Made by a program: the position numbers and the translations under genes. This document shows positions 16,153 to 24,694 of a stretch of 64,000 bases of DNA, in pieces. The number at the start of each line of letters is the position of its first letter. The first letter of the stretch is position 1. The stretch lies in the NCBI GenBank assembly GCA_026004775.1, contig BPJU01000003.1:410141-474140 (forward strand), given 5' to 3'. Source of the stretch: Pirellulaceae bacterium. Its GTDB lineage: Bacteria > Planctomycetota > Planctomycetia > Pirellulales > Pirellulaceae. The notes under the pieces were generated by a model, which saw only the letters and a list, made by a program, of their open reading frames with translations, was not told where the DNA came from and searched no databases.

Positions 16153-17057
16153 AACGGATACGGCAGTTGCTGGAACTGATCCGCTTCAGCCATACACTCT
16201 TTGCCATGCCGTTTGCTCTTTGGTCGGCGGTGATGGCCTGGACGACTCCCGGGCCGGCCGGCGTGCCGCCGGCTTTCCGCTGGCGGGATTTGGTAGGCAT
16301 CGTGTTGTGCATGGTTACGGCGCGCAGTGCGGCGATGGCTTTTAATCGCTGGGCCGATCGCCGCCTGGATGCCGCCAATCCTCGTACCGCCGGACGCCAT
16401 CTACCGGCCGGCATTTTGGATGAGCGGAGTGTGGTACTTTTTACGATCGCCATGGCAGCCGGTTTTCTGGCGAGCACTCTCCTGTTTCTGCCGAACTATC
16501 TGCCCCTGCTGCTGGCACCGCTGGTTCTGCTTTTTCTGCTGGTTTACAGCTACACGAAACGCTTCACTATGTGGTGCCATTTCTGGCTGGGTGCGTCGTT
16601 GATGCTGGCACCGGTTTCGGCGTGGATTGCCGTGAGGGGGCTGTTTTTGTGGGAAACGCCTTCGGACCTGGCCCCGGCTCTGCTGCTGGGCCTGGCCGTT
16701 TTGACGTGGGTGGCGGGTTTCGACATTATTTACGCTTGCCAGGACATCGAGTTTGACCGCCGCGAACGGCTCTACAGTATTCCGGCATTGATGGGAGCCC
16801 GAGGGGCGTTGCGGCTGGCTGCCGCTTGCCATGCCGCCACCCTTCTGTTGCTGGCCCTGTTGCCACAGAGCTTTCCCCAATTGGGCCTCGCTCATATCTA
16901 CAACGTGGCTCTGGCCAGCGTGGCCGTGCTGCTGGTCATCGAGCATTGGCTGGTAAAGCCCGACGATCTGTCGCGAGTGAACGTAGCATTCTTTCACGTG
17001 AACGTGGCGGTCAGTATCGCGCTTTTCCTGGCGGGTAGCATCGATGTTTTGACCTGA
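16149..17057 (+). CDS. mqnP: UbiA-family prenyltransferase (probable MqnP)
   Basis: A 302-residue polytopic membrane protein. The two aspartate-rich prenyl-diphosphate sites are present: NRWADRRLDAANPRT (residues about 59-73) and DIIYACQDIEFDRRE (about 190-204). The sequence fits the 4-hydroxybenzoate polyprenyltransferase-like branch used in futalosine-type menaquinone synthesis, where the enzyme prenylates the naphthoate ring. Coupling to ubiX by an ATGA overlap and closeness to mqnE support this. The symbol mqnP is assigned from context; ubiA would be the sequence-only name. Confidence 0.85.
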   Translation: MKRIRQLLELIRFSHTLFAMPFALWSAVMAWTTPGPAGVPPAFRWRDLVGIVLCMVTARSAAMAFNRWADRRLDAANPRTAGRHLPAGILDERSVVLFTIAMAAGFLASTLLFLPNYLPLLLAPLVLLFLLVYSYTKRFTMWCHFWLGASLMLAPVSAWIAVRGLFLWETPSDLAPALLLGLAVLTWVAGFDIIYACQDIEFDRRERLYSIPALMGARGALRLAAACHAATLLLLALLPQSFPQLGLAHIYNVALASVAVLLVIEHWLVKPDDLSRVNVAFFHVNVAVSIALFLAGSIDVLT

Positions 17058-17348
17058 ATGTGGCAACGCGCGGGGAGCGCGACTGGGCGCAGCGTGCCAG
17101 AGGGATATTGGAAGATGCACGATTCCCCTGGTCGCTCGCACAGGAACCGGGCGGTTTACACGCCGTTAAGGGGCCGGTAGATTCAACGGTTTTGAAAAGG
17201 AGAGCATGCCGCACTCCGGCTGGTGCCCCCGGAAGGTTGCGGCTTGCTGCGGCCCGGCGCGCCGGAGTGCCGTGCATATATTCGGAACGATAATGCTTTG
17301 CCAAAACAGGAATCCCGAGCCAGACCAGACAATGCGAAGGGCTGTGCC

Positions 17349-18494
17349 ATGGCAGTGGCAACCGATTTGAAGCTGATTCGCGACAAAGTGGAGGCGGGCG
17401 AGCGCCTGTCGTTCGAAGACGGACTTTATTTGTACCGCCCCGATGTGCCCTTGCAGGAAATCGGACAACTGGCCAACCTGGTGCGCCAGCGATTGCATGG
17501 CAATGTGGCCTACTACAACATCAACACGCATCTTAATCCTACCAACGTCTGTGTCTATCGGTGCACCTTCTGCGCTTTCCGTTCCGATTTGCGGGACCCA
17601 AAAGGTTATGTGATGAGCGACGAGCAGATACTGGAGCGAGGGCGCGAAGCGGTGGAAAACGGCTGCACCGAAATGCATATCGTGGGAGGCCTGCACCACC
17701 AAAAGAAATATGAGTGGTATGTTCACCTACTGGAATTGTTACACCAGGCCTATCCGCGGCTGCATCTGAAAGCCTGGACGGCGGTGGAAATCAATTGGTT
17801 CGAGTTTCTGGCGCGGAAGACGGCTCGGGAGGTCCTGCTGGATATGATCCAAGCCGGCTTGGGGAGCTTGCCGGGAGGCGGAGCCGAAATCTTTCACCCT
17901 CAAGTTCGCCATCGGATCTGTGAACACAAAGCCGATGCCTCCAAATGGCTGGATATCCACCGCACCGCGCACCGGCTGGGCCTGAAGACCAACTGCACGA
18001 TGCTGTACGGGCACATCGAAGAGCCGGTACATAGGATCGATCATCTATTGAGATTGCGCCGCTTGCAGGATGAAACGGGCGGGTTTCAGACCTTTATTCC
18101 ACTGGCGTTCCATCCGGCCAACACGGGGCTTGCGCATCTGCCTCGCCCGTCAGCCCTGCTGGATCTTCGTACGCTGGCCATCTCGCGGCTGATGTTGGAC
18201 AACATTCCGCACATCAAGGCCTATTGGGTAATGCTGGGCGTCGATATCGCCCAGGTGGCACTGGCATACGGAGCGGACGATTTGGACGGCACGGTTCGGC
18301 ACGAGTTGATTTACCATGATGCCGGCGCCACCACCCCTCAAATGTTGTCCGTCGAAGAGATTTGCCGGTTGATTCGGGAAGCGGGATGCGAACCGGTCGA
18401 ACGCGATACGCTCTACCGGCCCGTCTACCGGGATCCGAATGATTTTCGAAACTGGTCGGTATCCACGGACGCGGTCGCGTGCTCCTCGGTTTGA
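17349..18494 (+). CDS. mqnE: Aminofutalosine synthase (radical SAM)
   Basis: A 381-residue radical SAM enzyme of the MqnE/MqnC/CofH group. The cluster motif CVYRCTFCAF (CxxxCxxC) is near residue 66, after the typical INTHLNPTNVC strand. EMHIVGGLHH and LLDMIQAGLGSLPGGGAEIF match MqnE, which joins the enolpyruvyl product of MqnA to SAM to give aminofutalosine. MqnC is the close alternative, but the SLPGGGAEIF and HPANTGLAHL blocks favour MqnE. The ATG at 17349 follows GAAGGG; an upstream in-frame start at 17223 was rejected because it adds 42 residues of no family similarity. It follows mqnP after 291 bases, a gap with no recognisable feature. Confidence 0.9.
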   Translation: MAVATDLKLIRDKVEAGERLSFEDGLYLYRPDVPLQEIGQLANLVRQRLHGNVAYYNINTHLNPTNVCVYRCTFCAFRSDLRDPKGYVMSDEQILERGREAVENGCTEMHIVGGLHHQKKYEWYVHLLELLHQAYPRLHLKAWTAVEINWFEFLARKTAREVLLDMIQAGLGSLPGGGAEIFHPQVRHRICEHKADASKWLDIHRTAHRLGLKTNCTMLYGHIEEPVHRIDHLLRLRRLQDETGGFQTFIPLAFHPANTGLAHLPRPSALLDLRTLAISRLMLDNIPHIKAYWVMLGVDIAQVALAYGADDLDGTVRHELIYHDAGATTPQMLSVEEICRLIREAGCEPVERDTLYRPVYRDPNDFRNWSVSTDAVACSSV

Positions 18495-18603
18495 CGAAGC
18501 TGCCCACCGCATCGTCGCCGGTTGGCCTCGGTCAGCTGGTTGCCCAAGTCGGATTGCTGGAACATCCGGGCGGCTTGGAGTCGACGGGCGTGGGGTGAAG
18601 CGA

Positions 18604-18876
18604 TCAACTTCCGGCCAAGAAGACCGGCAGTAACAGCATCACGCGAGCCAGCGTCCAGAGCCGCGGGCGTAACACTTCGGGTGAACAATCCAGCACCAGA
18701 TGTGTTGCCACCAGATGCATCGGGACCAGGATCGCCAAGAACACACTCGTCGCCCCTTCATCCCAACCGGCCAGAAGCAACACCAGGACCACCCAGGCCG
18801 TGACTTCCAGGGCTCGCAACCCGCAAAAGCCGGGCTTTGCTGCTTCAGTTGAAACAGGAAAGGATGCCGTGTGCAT
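18604..18876 (-). CDS. Small hydrophobic membrane protein (uncertain)
   Basis: A 90-codon frame with three hydrophobic segments (ALEVTAWVVLVLLLAGW, TSVFLAILVPMHLVATHLVL, TLARVMLLLPVFLAGS) and charged turns between them, so it would be an integral membrane protein. It lies on the same strand as fliA and 148 bases downstream of it. The start at 18876 has GAAAGG immediately before the ATG, which is too close for a good ribosome site; a later start is possible. I recognise no family. It could be an end-of-operon gene or a chance frame. Confidence 0.4.
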   Translation of the reverse strand: MHTASFPVSTEAAKPGFCGLRALEVTAWVVLVLLLAGWDEGATSVFLAILVPMHLVATHLVLDCSPEVLRPRLWTLARVMLLLPVFLAGS

Positions 18877-19024
18877 CCTTTCAGATTAGTTACCGGACCG
18901 TGCGTTGCCTAGTGCCCCGGGCTCTTGCCGCCGCGTATCGTAGCAGGTTGCCGGTTGTACCCAGCAGTCATACAGTATCGACTTGCGGGCGGGCACCCGA
19001 TTGTGCGGCGGGGATGGCGAGGTT

Positions 19025-19813
19025 TCAGGTACCGAATTCAGCCCGGCGCCGGCCCAGTTGTTCCTGGAGACGCTGCACGATGCTGCTGTGCATCTGGCTG
19101 ACACGGCTTTCGCTCAGGTCCAGCGTCGCACCGATCTCCTTCATCGTCAGCTCTTCGTAGTAATAGAGAATGATGATCAGTCGTTCGTTGCGGTTCAAAC
19201 CCTTGGTCACCAGACGCATCAAGTCGCTTTTCTGGACACGTTTGGTAGGATCCTCGCCTTTCTTGTCTTCGAGAATATCGATTTCCCGGACGTCTTTGTA
19301 GCTGTCTGTTTCGTACCATTTCTTATTGAGGCTGACGATGTTGACGGCCTGGGCTTCGGTTTTGAGTTTTTCCAGTTCGTCCACCGAGATACCCATGTGT
19401 TGGGCCAATTCCTGGTCGGTGGGGTGCCGTCCCAATTGGGATTCCAGTTCTTTGGTGGCCTCGGCCAATTTGCTGGCTTTGGAGCGGACCAGCCGCGGCA
19501 CCCAGTCCATGGTGCGCAGTTCGTCGAGCATGGCACCGCGGATACGCGGCACGCAGTAGGTTTCGAATTTTACACCGCGGTCCAAGTCGAACGCTTCGAT
19601 AGCATCGAGCAATCCGAAGGTTCCGGCGGATACCAGATCTTCCAGATCGACACCTTGGGGCAACCTGGCCCAAATCCGCTCGGCGTTGTACCTGACCAGC
19701 GGCAGATAGTGCTCGATAAGTCGGTTGCGCAGATCGACGCGTGACGGGTCTTTCTTATACTCGAGCCACACCTGTTGGATGTCTTCGGCCAGAGCCGTGG
19801 TGGTTGTCGCCAT
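19025..19813 (-). CDS. fliA: Flagellar sigma factor sigma-28 (FliA/WhiG family)
   Basis: A 262-residue sigma factor with regions 2 (RLIEHYLPLVRYNAERIW, DLEDLVSAGTFGLLDAIEAF), 3 (GRHPTDQELAQHMGISVDEL) and 4 (LTMKEIGATLDLSESRVSQM). FETYCVPRIRGAMLDELR is characteristic of FliA/WhiG. There is no region 1.1, as expected for this group. It directs RNA polymerase to late flagellar and motility promoters. GGAGG sits 5 bases before the ATG. It is the last clear gene of the flhA-flhF-flhG-fliA run. An anti-sigma FlgM was not found here. Confidence 0.93.
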   Translation of the reverse strand: MATTTTALAEDIQQVWLEYKKDPSRVDLRNRLIEHYLPLVRYNAERIWARLPQGVDLEDLVSAGTFGLLDAIEAFDLDRGVKFETYCVPRIRGAMLDELRTMDWVPRLVRSKASKLAEATKELESQLGRHPTDQELAQHMGISVDELEKLKTEAQAVNIVSLNKKWYETDSYKDVREIDILEDKKGEDPTKRVQKSDLMRLVTKGLNRNERLIIILYYYEELTMKEIGATLDLSESRVSQMHSSIVQRLQEQLGRRRAEFGT

Positions 19814-19875
19814 TCAATCCTCCATGATTGTGATGGTGTCAAACCGTTTCCCGAAACTGACGCGCACGGGGCATG

Positions 19876-20115
19876 TCAGGCGGGTGTAGCTGACGTTTCG
19901 CGTCGAGCGACTTCTTGTTGCAGCCGGTCCAGAACCGCGTGGCGCACGATGGCAGCGGCGACCGTACCCAGCAGCAGTCCGGCCACGGCGGCCGCCAGCA
20001 ACGCCAGGCTCGCGCTCCACAGCACTGCCGCAGGCGCAACGCCGTGCAGTACGCCCCGCGCCACACTGGCCACAAATGCCCCCAGTCCCAGAATGCCGGC
20101 GTAGGCTCGAGCCAT
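19876..20115 (-). CDS. Small membrane protein in the flagellar operon
   Basis: A 79-residue protein with two hydrophobic segments (AYAGILGLGAFVASVARGV and VLWSASLALLAAAVAGLLLG) and a soluble basic/acidic tail (RHAVLDRLQQEVARRE). AAGGAG precedes the ATG by three to four bases. It sits between flhG and fliA on the same strand, 104 bases after flhG. I do not recognise the family. The position and ribosome site favour a real gene whose job relates to flagellar assembly or placement. Confidence 0.68.
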   Translation of the reverse strand: MARAYAGILGLGAFVASVARGVLHGVAPAAVLWSASLALLAAAVAGLLLGTVAAAIVRHAVLDRLQQEVARRETSATPA

Positions 20116-20219
20116 GTCTCCTTACCCTGGCTCCCTAAACTTCTCGAAGTCGCTCCATCTTAACAGGCCACGCCGTAACCAGGCGCGCGGTTCATTATCG
20201 ACCCGCGCCCCGCGAATCC

Positions 20220-21077
20220 TTAAGCTTTTTCCTCCTGTGCCAGCGAATACCGATCCGGCTGTTTTTCCTCACCACACCGACCCATCTGCACACGACAGAT
20301 GAGGCGCGGCAGCCACCGTGCGGCCAGGCTCTCCACCGCACGGGCAAAGGCCGTTTGTGCGGCTTGAGTCTGGAGTGACAGGTCGCCCACCGCTTCTTTC
20401 TCAGGCAACCAGCCGTCAAAACCCAAGTGACGATCCAGGAACTGCCGGCAGACTCGAGCCAGTCCGTGATAGATCGGCTGGACCAGTGCGGGCCGAGCGA
20501 CTCGATTGAACACCACACGTACCGGTGCCGAACTCTTTTGGACCACGAGTTTCACCTGAGCGTAACAATTCAGGACGGTTTGCTGGTCGGGTGTGCTGAC
20601 GAAAAGCCATTCGTCGGCAAGGCTCCACCAGTTATCAGGAAGCGACGGCGGGTTTCCAGCATCGACCAGCAGCGCGTCCCAGCCGGGCTGTGCTACGCTA
20701 CCGGACCGAAACTGCCGGGCGACTTCTGTTGCCCGATGTTGGTTCGCAAGAATCGTAATGCCGTTGAGGCGTTTTTCGAGTGCAGTCTCGGTCGGTAGGC
20801 TTTCCGACTTGTTGCCTTGCATCTTCCCGCCGGCTGGCGGCGCGGTCAGATCGGCAGCCAGCGGCGACGATCGTTTGGTAAGTTCGCAATCGGCGGCGGC
20901 ATCCGCCAGAGCAACGGCCAGGCCGCGGCGTGCCAGAGCCGAGCCCAAGGCCAGGGTGACGGTGGTGCTGCCGCAACCGGAAGCCGCCCCACGCACCACG
21001 ATCGTTCGGCAGGCCGCCATCGGTTCCTGCGGACAGCGGGCCATTTGGCGAAGACGTGCAGCTTGATCGATCACCAT
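20220..21077 (-). CDS. flhG: FlhG-like MinD/ParA-family ATPase with atypical P-loop
   Basis: A 285-residue SIMIBI-class protein. The first residues, MVIDQAARLRQM, contain the DQAxxLR element by which FlhG stimulates the GTPase FlhF. The nucleotide loop (GAASGCGSTTVTLALG, about residues 31-46) has the shape of the MinD deviant Walker A but with Ser where the catalytic P-loop Lys is expected; WDALLVDAGNPP stands for Walker B. MinD-type FlhG dimers are ATP-dependent and limit flagellar number, so the changed loop suggests altered or lost ATP turnover. AAAGGAGAGG before the ATG is a strong ribosome site. It starts 27 bases after the flhF stop. Confidence 0.8.
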   Translation of the reverse strand: MVIDQAARLRQMARCPQEPMAACRTIVVRGAASGCGSTTVTLALGSALARRGLAVALADAAADCELTKRSSPLAADLTAPPAGGKMQGNKSESLPTETALEKRLNGITILANQHRATEVARQFRSGSVAQPGWDALLVDAGNPPSLPDNWWSLADEWLFVSTPDQQTVLNCYAQVKLVVQKSSAPVRVVFNRVARPALVQPIYHGLARVCRQFLDRHLGFDGWLPEKEAVGDLSLQTQAAQTAFARAVESLAARWLPRLICRVQMGRCGEEKQPDRYSLAQEEKA

Positions 21078-21104
21078 GCCTCTCCTTTCTCGGCCCGCGG
21101 ACCG

Positions 21105-22307
21105 TTATCGAACCAGCGGCGGGCTGCGATGCGGTGCCAGGTGCTCCCAACCCAGTATGATCCGCGCCAGTGTGCGTGCGTTGGCCGGCATGATGTCGTC
21201 CGGGACATTCTGGCCATGGGTCAGGTAGCTCAGCGGCAGCCGGCAACTGCGAAGAAGCGGCAGCAGATTGCCCACCCCGACCGCTTCATCCAGTTTGGTC
21301 AGCAGGATGGCCGTGGGGCCGACGGCGGAAAACCGTTCCACGACGCGTTTTTGATGTCCCAGGCTGGCAGCGGCACTGAGTACGAGCTGTACGTCGTCGG
21401 CGTGAGCAGCGGCCAGCAACGTTTTCAGATCGTCGATCTGGGCGTCGTCGGCCGGACTGCGGCCCGCCGTGTCGATCAGCACCAGTTCCATGTCGGAGAG
21501 CCGTTCCAGGGCGGCCGGCATCTCGTGAACGGCGGCCACCACTTCCATCGGCAGATCGATGATATCGGCATAGGTGCGCAGTTGTTCGACGGCGGCCACC
21601 CGATACGTATCCACCGTAATCAACCCGACTCGCCGCCGATCGCGCAGATGGTAGTTGGCGGCCAGCTTGGCGATGGTGGTGGTTTTGCCGACGCCCGTTG
21701 GGCCGACCAGGGCTACGATGCGCCGGCTGCCACTGGCGGCGCGAATCGGCCCGCTGACGGCGATCTCTTCCTCCACAAGCCGCGCCAGACGGGCCCGCAA
21801 AATCACTGGATCCATCGCATCCTCGGGGGAACTGGCACTGCGCACGCGTTCGATCAGCTCGCGTGCCAACTCCTCGCTCATCTCTGCATCCAACAACTCC
21901 GTGAACAGGCGAAACAATTCGTCCGGCATTTCCGGACGGCTCGATCCGGAACGCGACTGGTAGAGTTTCTCGACCATCTGCTGGAGCTGTTCCAGGCGGT
22001 GCTCCAGAGGATCTGCCGCCGAAGATCGATGCTCGCCTGTGGGGCTGGGCCGTGGTGCGGCACTAGCTGGTGGTGCGGTGAAAGGAGTGGGTGTCGGAGC
22101 AGCTGCCGGTGCGGCCTGCGCGAAGCGGCTGGGGACGTTGACCTGGCAGGAGGCGACCACTTCGATTTCCGTGCGTCCGGTAAGCCAGGGGAACCAGCCT
22201 CGCCGTATCTCGCGCGTCTGGAGAACCGCCGCCGACGGCCCCAGTTCGCGGCGCACCAGCACCAGCGCTTCCTGCAAGGTTCTGGCTCGAAACGTGCGAA
22301 CGTCCAT
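21105..22307 (-). CDS. flhF: Flagellar SRP-type GTPase FlhF
   Basis: A 400-residue protein. The N-terminal domain begins MDVRTFRARTLQEALVLVRR, typical of FlhF, followed by a Pro/Ala-rich linker (about 70-105) and the NG GTPase domain: G1 GPTGVGKTTTIAKLA (about 204-218), TVDTYRVAAVEQL, G3 DTAGRSP and G4 TKLDEA. FlhF sets the position of polar flagella and recruits FliF. AGGAGGGG precedes the ATG at 22307. It lies between flhA and flhG in the usual order, and FlhG's DQAxxLR tail is its expected activator. Confidence 0.93.
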   Translation of the reverse strand: MDVRTFRARTLQEALVLVRRELGPSAAVLQTREIRRGWFPWLTGRTEIEVVASCQVNVPSRFAQAAPAAAPTPTPFTAPPASAAPRPSPTGEHRSSAADPLEHRLEQLQQMVEKLYQSRSGSSRPEMPDELFRLFTELLDAEMSEELARELIERVRSASSPEDAMDPVILRARLARLVEEEIAVSGPIRAASGSRRIVALVGPTGVGKTTTIAKLAANYHLRDRRRVGLITVDTYRVAAVEQLRTYADIIDLPMEVVAAVHEMPAALERLSDMELVLIDTAGRSPADDAQIDDLKTLLAAAHADDVQLVLSAAASLGHQKRVVERFSAVGPTAILLTKLDEAVGVGNLLPLLRSCRLPLSYLTHGQNVPDDIMPANARTLARIILGWEHLAPHRSPPLVR

Positions 22308-22355
22308 GTTCCCCTCCTGTAGTGTGATGTCCCTTGATGCCCCGCAGGTTCGCCG

Positions 22356-24425
22356 TTACGCGGTGTCGACGTCGGCTACGATGGCCACGGCTTCGACGCG
22401 CGTATCCCGAGTAACCTCGTTGTAGCTCAACACATGCAGCCGAGGCAGATGTGCCGAGGTGATCTGTTTCAGTCCGGGGCGGATGCGGGGGCTTACCAGC
22501 ACCACCGCCGGCCGGTGCATCTGCGCCAGTTTCGCAATCTGACCGGCGATGGCACCGCAGATCTTCTCGATCATCTGTGGCGGCAGCCGCACAAACAGCC
22601 CCCGTTCGGTGTGTTCGATCCCCGCGGCAATACGGTCTTCCAAAGCCGGATCGAGCGTTACGACCCACAACCGGTTTTCTGCATCGCGCAAGCGCGTGCA
22701 GATGGTACGCGCCAGCCGGTGCCGCACATATTCGGTCAACCAGACCAGGTCCTTGATGCGCGGTGCATAGTCGCCCAGCGTCTCGAGGATCAGCGCCAAT
22801 TGCCGGATCGGCACCTGCTCGCGAAGCAGCATCTGAAGCACTTGTTGTACTTCGCTGAGTTTCATTACCGACGGGATCAATTCCTCCACCACCGCGGGTG
22901 TACTCTTCTTGAGTTCCTCGATCAGATGCTTCGTGGCATCGCGCGTGAGCAATTCATCGGCATGACGTCGCACCACTTCTTGCAAGTGTGTGGCCAACAC
23001 CGCTGTGGGCTCGACGACCGTGAATCCCATCATCTCAGCGCGGTCCCGCAGGGACGGTTCGATCCAGAAGGCCGGCTGCTGGAAAGCCGGATCCTGAGTC
23101 GGCTCGCCCGGCAACTCACCTCGAGCTTGCGGGCCGCGCAACGCCAGCAGCCGGTCCGGGTATACCGTCCCCCCGGCCACCGGATTGTTGGTGATTTTGA
23201 TGGCGTACTGGTACTCGCCCAGGCGGAGATTGTCGCGGATGCGTACTTTGGGCAACACGATTCCGATATCGGCGGCGATCGCCTGGCGCACGGCGGTGAT
23301 GCGCGGCAACAGGTCACCGCCTCGAGCCGGATCGGCCAGGCGGATCAACCCCACCCCGATCTCCATTTCCATCGGATCGACCGCCAGATAATTTTCGATG
23401 CGATCTTCGGCCGGCTTTTGCCGGGAGGCCTCGGCTTGACGCTGGTGCTGCTCGCGCTCCATCCGCCGCTCGTGTCCCTGCAACACCAGCGCCAGTCCCA
23501 CACAGCCGGCTCCCAAGCCTAATAACGGTAGAGCCGGAAGTTGGGTGAAGATCAGCAGGAACAAAAAGCTTCCGGCCACCAGCAGCGCCTGAGGTCGGGC
23601 GAACAGTTGGTGCAGGAATTCCACCGGCAGGTTGACGGCCTTGGTGCTGCGGGTTACCAGCAGGCCGGCGGCCAGCGAAATCAGGAACGCCGGAACCTGG
23701 CTCACCAGGCCGTCGCCGATGGTAAGTTTGGTGTAGACCTGAGCCGCCTGGGCTACCGGCATGCCGGCTTCGAATACGCCGATAAACAGGCCTCCTAGGA
23801 TATTGATCAGCGTGATGATGATGCCGGCGATCGCGTCGCCTCGCACGAATTTACTGGCACCATCCATGGCTCCGTAAAAGTCTGCCTGCTGAGTGAGCTC
23901 TTCCCGCCGCCGCTGGGCCTCTTTTTCATCGATAATCCCGGCGTTCAAGTCGGCGTCGATCGCCATCTGGCGTCCCGGCATACCGTCCAAGGCGAACCGC
24001 GCCGCCACTTCACTGATGCGTGTAGCACCTTTGGTGATTACCAGAAACTGGATGGCCACGATGATGCCGAAAATGATAAGACCGACCACGATGTGATCGC
24101 CCGCCACAAACTCGCCGAACGCCTTGATCACCCCACCGGCTGCCAGAAGCTGGTCGGTTTGTCCCCGGGTGAGAATCAGTCGCGTCGAGGCGACGTTCAA
24201 CACCAGGCGGCTCATGGTGGTCGCCAGCAACAATGACGGGAAAATGCTGAACTCCAGCGGCGTTTTTACGTAAATCGTGGTCAGCAGTACGATCACAGCC
24301 ACCGCGATGTTGCCGGCCAGGAGAAAGTCCATCAGCAGAGCGGGCAGCGGTACGAGGATCACCAGCAGGCTGGCGATGATCGCCACCGGGAGGACCAGAT
24401 CTTTCCATTGTGCGTAGCGCGTCAT
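22356..24425 (-). CDS. flhA: Flagellar export apparatus protein FlhA
   Basis: A 689-residue protein of normal length for FlhA. The first 320 residues hold the membrane helices; conserved stretches include NIAVAVIVLLTTIYVKTPLE, SIFPSLLLATTMSRLVLNVA (start of the FHIPEP signature) and GDAIAGIIITLINILGG. The remainder is the cytosolic docking domain that receives chaperone-substrate complexes, with VVEPTAVLATHLQEV and SYNEVT near the end. It gates type III export of flagellar subunits. The ATG at 24425 has only a weak ribosome site. It is the first gene of the flagellar run seen here; further export genes (flhB, fliPQR) are not in the window. Confidence 0.95.
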   Translation of the reverse strand: MTRYAQWKDLVLPVAIIASLLVILVPLPALLMDFLLAGNIAVAVIVLLTTIYVKTPLEFSIFPSLLLATTMSRLVLNVASTRLILTRGQTDQLLAAGGVIKAFGEFVAGDHIVVGLIIFGIIVAIQFLVITKGATRISEVAARFALDGMPGRQMAIDADLNAGIIDEKEAQRRREELTQQADFYGAMDGASKFVRGDAIAGIIITLINILGGLFIGVFEAGMPVAQAAQVYTKLTIGDGLVSQVPAFLISLAAGLLVTRSTKAVNLPVEFLHQLFARPQALLVAGSFLFLLIFTQLPALPLLGLGAGCVGLALVLQGHERRMEREQHQRQAEASRQKPAEDRIENYLAVDPMEMEIGVGLIRLADPARGGDLLPRITAVRQAIAADIGIVLPKVRIRDNLRLGEYQYAIKITNNPVAGGTVYPDRLLALRGPQARGELPGEPTQDPAFQQPAFWIEPSLRDRAEMMGFTVVEPTAVLATHLQEVVRRHADELLTRDATKHLIEELKKSTPAVVEELIPSVMKLSEVQQVLQMLLREQVPIRQLALILETLGDYAPRIKDLVWLTEYVRHRLARTICTRLRDAENRLWVVTLDPALEDRIAAGIEHTERGLFVRLPPQMIEKICGAIAGQIAKLAQMHRPAVVLVSPRIRPGLKQITSAHLPRLHVLSYNEVTRDTRVEAVAIVADVDTA

Positions 24426-24694
24426 GGTATCCGTAGAAGCGCAGCACTGCCCGAGGCGGACCGCGCCCGCCGGTGTACCTCAGGCTTCCCCAGCATCCTT
24501 TCTGGGCGTCTTCGAGATGGGGAAAAGTAGCCGATTCGACCGGGCGTGTCCAGGTCGGTTTTCGGTCGGCCCTCCGCGCAGCATCCACTCCCCTGCCCCA
24601 CAACCGGACCTTGCCAGGCTCCAGCGGATGTGACACGTTGATACCGGGTGCCATCGAGTTAACGTACAACCGGGTTGTGGGGTGGGAGTTTGGT

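Noticed and set aside
18983-19744. 253-codon plus-strand frame with a long Phe-rich translation
   Set aside because: Exactly antisense to fliA; the Phe/Gln/Val bias comes from the complementary codons.
20817-22322. 501-codon plus-strand frame over flhG and flhF
   Set aside because: Antisense to two genes with strong ribosome sites and motifs; composition is that of a shadow frame.
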